The notes beneath the pieces are model-generated. The model was not told where the DNA came from, made no database searches, and saw only the letters and a list, made by a program, of their open reading frames with translations. From Streptomyces sp. NBC_01264 (lineage in GTDB: Bacteria > Actinomycetota > Actinomycetes > Streptomycetales > Streptomycetaceae): DNA of 64,000 bases. Of this stretch, positions 57,143-64,000 are shown in pieces (position 1 is the first letter of the stretch; every line of letters starts with the position of its first letter). Both the position numbers and the translations under genes were made by a program. The DNA lies in NCBI RefSeq assembly GCF_026340675.1, contig NZ_JAPEOX010000001.1, forward strand, positions 4,898,001 through 4,962,000. Reading direction: 5' to 3'.

Positions 57143-59692
57143 TCAGCCGCCCGTGGAGCCCCCTATCGGGAAGCCTCCGCTCCCGCCGTTCGTCGCGCCG
57201 CCCGGCCGGCCGCCGCCCGACTTGCTGGGCGAGGGCGAGGGTGACCGCGAGGAGCTGGGGCTGGGGTCCGGGTTGCAGATGGTCCACGGCTTGCAGGTCG
57301 GCTTGCCGCCGCGCGACGGGCTCGGGCTGGGGGACGGGCTCGGGGAGGGCGAGTTCGACGGGGACGGAGAGGGGGACGGCGACGGGGAGGGGGAGGGCGA
57401 GGGCGAAGGGGCGCCGGCGGCGTCCGCGACGATGCCGATGTCCTCGGCCTCCGGGAACTTCACCTTCGGGACGCCGTCCAGCGCCTCCTTCATGTACTTC
57501 GTCCAGATCTCGGCCGGGATGTCACCACCGTGGAGGGAGGGAATGCCCGCCACGCCCTCCATCGAGATCAGTTGCTTCTTCTTCGCGCTCGGGTCCGAGC
57601 GGAACAGCGCCACCGAGGTGGACAGCTCGGGGGTGTAGCCGACGAACCAGGCCGACATGTTCTCGTCGGTGGTACCGGTCTTGCCCGCGGCCGGCCGGCC
57701 GAGCTTCTTGGCCTTCGTACCGGTGCCGTTCTGGACGACGTTCTCCAGGACCTTGGTGATGTTGTCCGCGATCGAGTCGTCCATGGCCCGCTTGCCCTTG
57801 GGAGGACCGAAGTTCGGCAGCTCCTTGCCCGACTTCTGGACGCTGGTCACCGAGTACTGCTCGTGGTGGACGCCGGAGGCGGCGAAGGTGGCGTACGAGT
57901 TGGCCATCCGGATGGCGCTGGGGGTCGAGGTGCCTAGGGCGAAGGAGGCGTTGTCGTTCGGGTCGAAGGAGTCCGGCAGGATGCCGGTCGCCTCGGCGAC
58001 CTGCTTCACCTTGTCGTGGCCGACGTCGAAAATGAGCTGGGCGAAGGGAACGTTGATGGACTTCTCCATCGCCTCGTTCAGGGTCACGTAGCCGTAGGCG
58101 GTCGGGCTCTCGTTCTTCTGCCGGAACGGCCTGCCGGACCCGTCACGCAACGGCTCGCCCGAACGGTTGTTGATCACCGTGAGGTCGTTCGCCTGGTACT
58201 TGCTGTCGGCCGAGATCCCCTTGCCCTTGGAGTTCTGGGTGCCGTACTCCATGGCCGCCGCCAGCACGAACGGCTTCCAGGTCGAGCCAACCTGGACACC
58301 GGAGGTGTTGGCGTTGTTGTTGAAGTGCTTCTTGTCGATGCCGGGACCGCCGTACAGGGCGACGAGGGCTCCGGTCTTCACGTCGACCGAGGCCGCGCCG
58401 AACTGCACGAAGGTGTCGGTCTTGGGCCGCTTCTTCTCGTCGAGCACCCCGTCGCGGGTGTTCTCGACGGCCTTGACCAGCGCGTCCACCTTCTCTTTTC
58501 TGAAGGTGGTGTGGATCTGGTATCCGCCCTTGGCCAGGTCCTCGGCCTTGATGCCCTTGCTCTTCGACAGGTACAGGTTGGCGGTGTCGACCAGGTAGCC
58601 GATCTGCCCCGTCATACCGGCGGCCTGAGCGGATTCGACGAAGGTGGGGAAGGTCGTGTACTTCTCCCGCTCGGCCTGCTGCATGCGCCCGACCTTGACC
58701 TCGCGGTTCAGGACCCAGGCCCAGCGGTCCTGGGCCCGCTTGGTGTTCAGTTCGGGCGTGGCCGCGGCGCCGATGCCGCCGTCGGGGTTGTAGAGGTTCG
58801 GGCCCTTGAGAACGGCCGCCAGGAAGGCGCTCTCGGAGGGGGTGAGCTCGTTGCAGTCCTTGCCGAAGTAGGCGCGCGCGGCCGCCTGGATCCCGTAGGC
58901 GTCGCGGCCGTAGTAGGCGGTGTTCAGATAGCCGGCGAGGATCACGTTCTTCTCCTCGCTGACACCCAGCTTTATCGAGATGAAGAGCTCCGTGACCTTT
59001 CGCTTGAGCGTCTGGTCCGAGTCCAGGTACTGGTTCTTCACGTACTGCTGGGTGATCGTGGAGCCGCCCTGGGTGGAGCCGCCCTTGGCCATGTTCCACA
59101 CGGCGCGGGCGATGCCCATCGGGTCGACGCCCTTGTCCGACTCGAAAGACTCGTTCTCCGCCGCGATCACGGCGTTCTGCATGGACCGGGGGATCTTGTC
59201 GATGGGGACGATCTGGCGGTTGACGGAGCCGCCCGTCGCGACCATCTGGGAGCCGTCGGCCCAGTAGAAGACGTTGTTCTGCGCCTTGGCCGTCTTGTTC
59301 ACATCGGGGGTGTCCACCGAAGCGATACCGATGCCGGCGCCCGCCGTGATGATCGCGAAGAAGCCCAGGGCCGTGCCGCTGACGAGCTTCCACGAGGGGA
59401 CGAAGCGCTTCCAGCCGACCTTTTCCCCGCGCGGGTAGTTGATGAACCGCTTGGGACGGCCGGCGCCCGCGGCCGCGATGGCGCCCCGGCCCCGTCCTGC
59501 CGGAGCGCGGCCGACGGCTCTCCTGGCGTCCGCCCGGCTGCCGTGACCCGGCTGCTGCCCGTACGACCCGCTGGGTGACGCGGTGGGGACGTCTCGCCCG
59601 GCGCCCCTGGACGGGCGCTGCTGGGCAGCCCTACGGGCGGCGGCGCGGCCACCGCTCTGGGGCTGTTGCGGTTTGCGGCGGTGCTCGCTCAT
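57143..59692 (-). CDS. Class A penicillin-binding protein (transglycosylase/transpeptidase)
   Basis: 849 residues. Basic cytosolic N-terminus, one anchor (about 104-126), GT51 domain with AAENESFESDKG (catalytic Glu near 179) and GGSTITQQYVKNQYL, and a transpeptidase domain with STWK (Ser470-Lys473), SIN (Ser545-Asn547) and KTGTT (Lys671). The C-terminal 150 residues are PSPSPS repeats with two Cys (KPTCKPWTICNPDPS) and a Gly-rich end, likely a wall-embedded tail. It polymerises and crosslinks peptidoglycan. The S. coelicolor counterpart lies in the same gene order. Confidence 0.96.
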   Translation of the reverse strand: MSEHRRKPQQPQSGGRAAARRAAQQRPSRGAGRDVPTASPSGSYGQQPGHGSRADARRAVGRAPAGRGRGAIAAAGAGRPKRFINYPRGEKVGWKRFVPSWKLVSGTALGFFAIITAGAGIGIASVDTPDVNKTAKAQNNVFYWADGSQMVATGGSVNRQIVPIDKIPRSMQNAVIAAENESFESDKGVDPMGIARAVWNMAKGGSTQGGSTITQQYVKNQYLDSDQTLKRKVTELFISIKLGVSEEKNVILAGYLNTAYYGRDAYGIQAAARAYFGKDCNELTPSESAFLAAVLKGPNLYNPDGGIGAAATPELNTKRAQDRWAWVLNREVKVGRMQQAEREKYTTFPTFVESAQAAGMTGQIGYLVDTANLYLSKSKGIKAEDLAKGGYQIHTTFRKEKVDALVKAVENTRDGVLDEKKRPKTDTFVQFGAASVDVKTGALVALYGGPGIDKKHFNNNANTSGVQVGSTWKPFVLAAAMEYGTQNSKGKGISADSKYQANDLTVINNRSGEPLRDGSGRPFRQKNESPTAYGYVTLNEAMEKSINVPFAQLIFDVGHDKVKQVAEATGILPDSFDPNDNASFALGTSTPSAIRMANSYATFAASGVHHEQYSVTSVQKSGKELPNFGPPKGKRAMDDSIADNITKVLENVVQNGTGTKAKKLGRPAAGKTGTTDENMSAWFVGYTPELSTSVALFRSDPSAKKKQLISMEGVAGIPSLHGGDIPAEIWTKYMKEALDGVPKVKFPEAEDIGIVADAAGAPSPSPSPSPSPSPSPSPSNSPSPSPSPSPSPSRGGKPTCKPWTICNPDPSPSSSRSPSPSPSKSGGGRPGGATNGGSGGFPIGGSTGG

Positions 59693-59904
59693 CGAACGAC
59701 TACTCCTCGGGCAGGCGAGTGGCCTGGAAGCGGCAGGTGAGTTCCGGTCCCCCCGGTGTCTTGCCGCACAGACTACGCACGCCCAAAAGCCAATCAGTGC
59801 CGAAGTTCACCCCAAATCAGGCAACTTGCCTCGCCCAAATCGGGGATGTGACGCCGGTCACCGTGTCACCACTTGTAGCGGAGGGCTACCCGTTCTATCG
59901 TCTG

Positions 59905-59925
59905 GATGTATCGAGTCGATACATC
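59905..59925. promoter_or_regulatory. PadR-type operator dyad upstream of padR-ino1
   Basis: GATGTATCGA-G-TCGATACATC: 10-bp arms with one central base, 21 bp in all, 42 bp before the PadR start. PadR proteins repress their own genes through such palindromes. Confidence 0.65.
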
Positions 59926-59966
59926 AGCTCGACATAAAGACTCCGGGGTAGGGGAAGGGCAAGCGG

Positions 59967-60569
59967 ATGAGCAGGCGCTCAGGCATTCTTGAGTTCGCTG
60001 TTCTCGGCCTGCTTCGCGAATCCCCCATGCACGGTTACGAGCTGCGCAAGCGGCTCAACACCTCGCTGGGGGTGTTCAGAGCGTTCAGCTACGGGACGCT
60101 CTACCCCTGCCTCAAGACGCTCGTCACCAACGGCTGGTTGATCGAAGAACCGGGCAATGCCCCGGAAGACGCTCTCGCCGCTTCACTCGCAGGGCGCCGC
60201 GCCAAGATCGTCTACCGGTTGACGGCAGCAGGTAAGGAGCACTTCGAGGAGCTCCTCTCCCACACGGGCCCCGATGCCTGGGAGGACGAGTCCTTCGCCG
60301 CCCGCTTCGCCTTCTTCGGCCAGACCGAACGAGACGTACGCATGCGGGTACTGGAGGGCCGTCGCAGCCGCCTTGAGGAGCGCCTGGAGAAGATGAGCGC
60401 CTCGCTGGCTCGCACACGCGAGCGGCTCGACGACTACACGCTCGAGCTGCAACGCCACGGCATGGAATCCGTGGAGCGCGAAGTGCGCTGGCTGAACGAG
60501 CTCATCGAGAGTGAGCGGGCGGGACGGGATCAGAGACGACCCGGTCCGTCCGACGAAACTGCAAAGTGA
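59967..60569 (+). CDS. PadR-family transcriptional regulator
   Basis: 200 residues: winged [28 protein letters not shown], then [21 protein letters not shown] and the effector/dimerisation part with long coiled helices ([34 protein letters not shown]). Start ATG 59967, 42 bp after a 21-bp dyad, its probable autoregulatory site. It lies 50 bp upstream of ino1 in the same direction, so it may also control inositol synthesis. PadR2-type with a C-terminal coiled coil. Confidence 0.9.
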   Translation: MSRRSGILEFAVLGLLRESPMHGYELRKRLNTSLGVFRAFSYGTLYPCLKTLVTNGWLIEEPGNAPEDALAASLAGRRAKIVYRLTAAGKEHFEELLSHTGPDAWEDESFAARFAFFGQTERDVRMRVLEGRRSRLEERLEKMSASLARTRERLDDYTLELQRHGMESVEREVRWLNELIESERAGRDQRRPGPSDETAK

Positions 60570-60618
60570 GGTCTGCATCTCGCAGGCCTCGTCCGAGAAC
60601 AAACAGGGAGCAACCGGA

Positions 60619-61701
60619 ATGGGTTCGGTTCGCGTAGCCATCGTCGGCGTAGGCAACTGCGCCGCCTCGCTGGTGCAGGGCGTCGAGTACTACAAGGACG
60701 CCGACCCGGCGGCCAAGGTCCCCGGTCTGATGCACGTCCAGTTCGGCGACTACCACGTGAGCGACATCGAGTTCGTCGCCGCGTTCGACGTCGACGCGAA
60801 GAAGGTCGGCCTCGACCTTTCGGACGCCATCGGCGCCAGCGAGAACAACACCATCAAGATCTGCGACGTCCCGAGTGCGGGCGTGACCGTTCAGCGCGGC
60901 CACACCCTGGACGGCCTGGGCAAGTACTACCGCGAGACGATCGAGGAGTCGGCCGAGACCCCGGTCGACATCGTCCAGACCCTTCTGGACCGTCAGGTCG
61001 ACGTCCTGATCTGCTACCTGCCGGTCGGTTCCGAGGCTGCGGCGAAGTTCTACGCCCAGTGCGCCATCGACGCCAAGGTCGCCTTCGTCAACGCCCTCCC
61101 GGTCTTCATCGCCGGCACCAAGGAGTGGGCCGACAAGTTCACCGAGGCCGGTGTCCCGATCGTCGGCGACGACATCAAGTCGCAGGTCGGCGCCACCATC
61201 ACGCACCGCGTGATGGCGAAGCTGTTCGAGGACCGCGGTGTCCGTCTTGAGCGCACCATGCAGCTCAACGTCGGCGGCAACATGGACTTCAAGAACATGC
61301 TGGAGCGCGACCGCCTCGAGTCGAAGAAGATCTCCAAGACTCAGGCCGTCACCTCGCAGATCCCCGACCGCGAGCTCGGCGAGAAGAACGTCCACATCGG
61401 CCCGTCCGACTACGTGGCGTGGCTCGACGACCGCAAGTGGGCCTACGTCCGCCTCGAAGGCCGCGCCTTCGGTGACGTTCCGCTGAACCTCGAGTACAAG
61501 CTCGAGGTCTGGGACTCCCCGAACTCCGCCGGTGTCATCATCGACGCCCTGCGCGCCGCGAAGATCGCCAAGGACCGCGGTATCGGTGGCCCGATCCTGT
61601 CGGCTTCCAGCTACTTCATGAAGTCCCCGCCGGTGCAGTACTTCGACGACGAGGCCTACGCGAACGTCGAGAAGTTCATCAAGGGCGAGGTCGAGCGCTA
61701 G
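60619..61701 (+). CDS. ino1: Myo-inositol-1-phosphate synthase
   Basis: 360 residues, the short actinobacterial form. NAD-binding start [27 protein letters not shown], then [46 protein letters not shown] with the catalytic Lys and Asp residues, and [12 protein letters not shown]. It converts glucose 6-phosphate to inositol 1-phosphate, the precursor of phosphatidylinositol and mycothiol. ATG 60619 behind AGGGAGC. Confidence 0.97.
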   Translation: MGSVRVAIVGVGNCAASLVQGVEYYKDADPAAKVPGLMHVQFGDYHVSDIEFVAAFDVDAKKVGLDLSDAIGASENNTIKICDVPSAGVTVQRGHTLDGLGKYYRETIEESAETPVDIVQTLLDRQVDVLICYLPVGSEAAAKFYAQCAIDAKVAFVNALPVFIAGTKEWADKFTEAGVPIVGDDIKSQVGATITHRVMAKLFEDRGVRLERTMQLNVGGNMDFKNMLERDRLESKKISKTQAVTSQIPDRELGEKNVHIGPSDYVAWLDDRKWAYVRLEGRAFGDVPLNLEYKLEVWDSPNSAGVIIDALRAAKIAKDRGIGGPILSASSYFMKSPPVQYFDDEAYANVEKFIKGEVER

Positions 61702-61747
61702 TCGAACCCCGGCGTCCGCAAGGACACCTGGACTTCGGCAGTTCTTC

Positions 61748-61788
61748 CGCGGAGGGTCCCCGGGCAATATGCCCGGGGACCCTCCGCG
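61748..61788 (+). terminator. Strong terminator after ino1
   Basis: An 18-bp perfect stem (61748-61765 with 61771-61788) and a 5-base AATAT loop. It isolates ino1 from the MFS gene. Confidence 0.85.
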
Positions 61789-61806
61789 TGTGTGACCCTT
61801 TCCCTC

Positions 61807-63087
61807 ATGGCTGTCGTACGTGATCTGCGCGTACTCCTGCGTCTGCGGGACTTCCGCAACCTGCTCGCCGTCCGGCTGCTGTCCCAGGCCGCCGACGGGG
61901 TCTACCAGGTCGCGCTGGCCGCCTATGTCGTCTTCTCCCCGGAGAAGCAGGCCTCACCCGCGGCCATCGCCTCGGCCATGGCGGTGCTCCTGCTGCCCTA
62001 TTCGGTGGTCGGCCCCTTCGCGGGAGTCCTGCTGGACCGCTGGCGCCGCCGCCAGGTCTTCCTCTACGGGAACCTGCTGCGGGCCTTCCTCGCCTGCGTC
62101 ACCGGCATGCTGATCGTCGCGCAGGTTCCCGACTGGCTGTTCTACGCCTCGGCGCTGTCCGTGACCGCGGTCAACCGCTTCGTCCTGGCCGGGCTGGCCG
62201 CCTCCCTGCCCCGGGTCGTCGCACCTGGCCAGCTAGTCACCGCGAACGCCCTCTCACCCACCGCGGGAACGCTCGCCGCGGTCGCCGGCGGGGGTCTGGC
62301 CTTCCTCGTCCGGCTCATGGCCGACGAGTCCGACGCCCTGGTCGTGCTCCTCGGAGCCGGCCTCTACCTCTGTGCGGCCCTGGCCTCCCTGCACCTGGCC
62401 CTGGACGTGCTCGGGCCCGACCACCCTCCCGGCCGGATCAACCCGACGGTCGTCCAGGGGATCGCCCTCACCGTGCGGGGCCTCGCCGAGGGACTGCGGC
62501 ACCTGGCCTCCCGGCGCGAGGCGGCCCGGGCGCTCACCGCCATGACCGTCATGCGGTTCTGCTACGGCGCCCTGTTCGTCACGCTGCTCATGCTCTGCCG
62601 CTACGCCTGGTCGGACAACGAGGCCGAGGGGCTCGCGCTGCTGGGCGTCACGGTCGGCGTGTCCGGGGCCGGGTTCTTCGCGGCCGCCGTCGTCACTCCC
62701 TGGCTGGTGGGCCGACTGGGCCCGCTCGGCTCCATCACCCTGTGCGCCGCGGGGGCCGCGGTGCTGGTGCCGGCGCTCGGCCTGTTCTTCGCCCCCGGGC
62801 CGATGCTGGCAGCAGCCTTCGTGCTGGGCCTGGCCACCCAGGGGGCCAAGATCTCCACCGACACCGTCGTGCAGTCCCAGATGGACGACGCCTTTCGCGG
62901 CCGCGTCTTCTCGGTCTACGACGTGCTCTTCAACGCGGCCTTCGTCGGCGCCGCCGGGGTGGCCGCGCTCGTGCTCCCCCTCGACGGGCACTCCGTCCCC
63001 CTGATCCTCGGGGTGGCGACGCTGTACGCCGCGACCGCGGCGCTCCTCATGCGTCAGGGCGATGTTTCACGTGAAACATCGCCCTGA
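61807..63087 (+). CDS. MFS transporter
   Basis: About 426 residues from ATG 61807 (GTG 61792 gives five more and sits against the terminator). Twelve helices, with the loop motif LLDRWRRRQVFLYGNLLRAFLA after helix 2, typical MFS motif A, and QMDDAFRGRVFSVYDVLFNAAFVGAAG in the second half. No ribosome-binding site precedes either start, so it may be leaderless. Its last codons (GDVSRETSP) run across a parS site. Substrate unknown. Confidence 0.87.
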   Translation: MAVVRDLRVLLRLRDFRNLLAVRLLSQAADGVYQVALAAYVVFSPEKQASPAAIASAMAVLLLPYSVVGPFAGVLLDRWRRRQVFLYGNLLRAFLACVTGMLIVAQVPDWLFYASALSVTAVNRFVLAGLAASLPRVVAPGQLVTANALSPTAGTLAAVAGGGLAFLVRLMADESDALVVLLGAGLYLCAALASLHLALDVLGPDHPPGRINPTVVQGIALTVRGLAEGLRHLASRREAARALTAMTVMRFCYGALFVTLLMLCRYAWSDNEAEGLALLGVTVGVSGAGFFAAAVVTPWLVGRLGPLGSITLCAAGAAVLVPALGLFFAPGPMLAAAFVLGLATQGAKISTDTVVQSQMDDAFRGRVFSVYDVLFNAAFVGAAGVAALVLPLDGHSVPLILGVATLYAATAALLMRQGDVSRETSP

Positions 63088-63119
63088 CCACCGCTCCGCC
63101 CCGATGTTTCACGTGAAAC
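63064..63119. other. parS sites 9 and 10 (63064-63077 and 63106-63119)
   Basis: Two perfect GTTTCACGTGAAAC copies 42 bp apart; the first lies inside the last codons of the MFS gene, the second in the MFS-cca gap. Confidence 0.93.
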
Positions 63120-63147
63120 ATCGGGGCTCCCTCAGGCCCTCAGTCCC

Positions 63148-64000
63148 TCAGTCCTGTGCGGCCCACCACTCCTTGAGCGCGGCGACCGCCGCGTCGTGCT
63201 CCATGGGGCCGTTCTCCAGCCGCAGTTCCAGCAGGAACGCGTAGGCCTTGCCGATCACCGGCCCGGGGCCCACGTCGAGGACCCTCATGATCTCGTTGCC
63301 GTCGAGGTCGGGCCGGATCGCATCCAGCTCCTCCCTCTCCTGCAGCTGGGCGATGCGTTCCTCCAGCCCGTCGTAGGTGCGGGAGAGCGCGTTCGCCTTG
63401 CGCTTGTTGCGCGTGGTGCAGTCGGAACGGGTCAGCTTGTGCAGACGGTCCAGCAGCGGACCGGCGTCGCGTACGTAGCGCCGCACGGCCGAGTCGGTCC
63501 ACTCCCCGTCCCCGTAGCCGTGGAAGCGCAGGTGCAGCTCCACCAGCCGGGCCACGTCCTTGATCATGTCGTTGGAGTACTTGAGCGCCGTCATGCGTTT
63601 CTTGGTCATCTTCGCGCCCACCATCTCGTGGTGGTGGAAGGAGACCCGTCCGTCGCTCTCGAACCGGCGGGTCCGGGGCTTACCGATGTCGTGCAGCAGG
63701 GCCGCGAGCCGCAGCACCAGGTCCGGGCCGTCCTCCTCCAGTGCGATCGCCTGCTCCAGCACGATCAGCGAGTGGTCGTAGACGTCCTTGTGCCGGTGGT
63801 GCTCATCGCTCTCCAGGCGCAGCGCCGGCAGCTCCGGCAGCACGTGCTCGGCCAGCCCCGTGTCCACGAGGAGGCCCAGGCCCTTGCGCGGGTGCGCGGA
63901 GAGCAGGAGCTTGTTCAGCTCGCCCTGGACCCGCTCGGCCGAGACGATCTCGATGCGGCCGGACATCTCCGTCATCGCCCTCACCACGTCCGGAGCGACC
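63148..64000 (-). CDS. cca: CCA tRNA nucleotidyltransferase, C-terminal part (5' end outside window)
   Basis: About 283 residues visible; the frame is open at the window end. The section has AERVQGELNKLLLSAHPRKGL of the tRNA-binding neck, an HD domain (ALLHDIGKPRTRRF with HHHEMVGAKM, metal ligands), and the tail PGPVIGKAYAFLLELRLENG. The nucleotidyl-transfer head with GGxVRD and DFT motifs lies upstream outside. Class II enzyme that adds the CCA end to tRNA; HD proteins of this type also have phosphohydrolase activity. Stop is convergent with the MFS gene. Confidence 0.9.
   Translation of the reverse strand, partial: VAPDVVRAMTEMSGRIEIVSAERVQGELNKLLLSAHPRKGLGLLVDTGLAEHVLPELPALRLESDEHHRHKDVYDHSLIVLEQAIALEEDGPDLVLRLAALLHDIGKPRTRRFESDGRVSFHHHEMVGAKMTKKRMTALKYSNDMIKDVARLVELHLRFHGYGDGEWTDSAVRRYVRDAGPLLDRLHKLTRSDCTTRNKRKANALSRTYDGLEERIAQLQEREELDAIRPDLDGNEIMRVLDVGPGPVIGKAYAFLLELRLENGPMEHDAAVAALKEWWAAQD

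Overview
The window is a GC-rich actinobacterial chromosome segment, almost certainly from Streptomyces. The evidence is the dense GC3-biased coding, frequent GTG/TTG starts and ATGA/GTGA overlaps, an SsgA/SsgR pair (morphogenes restricted to sporulating actinomycetes), a Rex/cydABDC module with the operator TGTGAACGCGTTCACA, and ten perfect copies of the ParB site GTTTCACGTGAAAC. Gene order from cca through ino1, padR, the penicillin-binding protein, femX, rpsF-ssb-rpsR-rplI, dnaB, ptpA, ssgR-ssgA, thiC and hisC to cydABDC matches, from memory, the origin-proximal SCO3896-SCO3950 region of S. coelicolor. oriC itself is not in the window.

Layout. 1-4156: end of an M24 peptidase, an alpha/beta-hydrolase-SDR fusion, a metal-dependent hydrolase and a MerR regulator, all translationally close. 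4262-5812: aquaporin and a divergent KptA. 5964-11938: an HSP90-family ATPase coupled to a 1027-residue TPR protein, then an LLM flavin/F420 oxidoreductase. 11990-14107: signal peptidase I, a small Cys-motif protein and a HAD phosphatase. 14191-22086 (minus): cydA, cydB, a fused CydDC exporter and a DevS-like GAF histidine kinase under a Rex operator. 22276-27735: cyclophilin-like protein, HisC, a LacI regulator, a metallophosphoesterase and a membrane protein. 27739-32662: two collagen-like proteins that share a C-terminal domain, an aldo/keto reductase with a MerR-type promoter, and a GT2 glycosyltransferase divergent from one collagen gene. 32757-36163: thiC with a TPP riboswitch, and a YibE/F protein. 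36388-37705: ssgA and ssgR. 37962-41406: small envelope and regulatory proteins, PtpA, a Cys/Met-metabolism PLP enzyme and a NUDIX hydrolase. 41433-47574: flavohaemoglobin, HAD phosphatase, two GNATs, a frameshifted winged-helix protein and a serine hydrolase. 47585-52671: dnaB, a MATE transporter and the rpsF-ssb-rpsR-rplI operon. 52920-61701: membrane protein, FemX, an alanine-racemase-like enzyme, GT87, a class A PBP, PadR and ino1. 61807-64000: MFS transporter and the 3' part of cca.

The genes are mostly core housekeeping: respiration, replication, translation, cell wall and division. The most unusual items are the collagen-like pair with a neighbouring glycosyltransferase, the HSP90-TPR couple, a cluster of five DnaA-box-like sites upstream of dnaB, a 19-bp-spacer MerR-type promoter without a local regulator, several unexplained dyads (PadR promoter, cyclophilin-like gene, hisC-lacI gap), and parS sites that overlap coding sequence. 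No CRISPR array, prophage, insertion sequence, tRNA or rRNA gene was seen.
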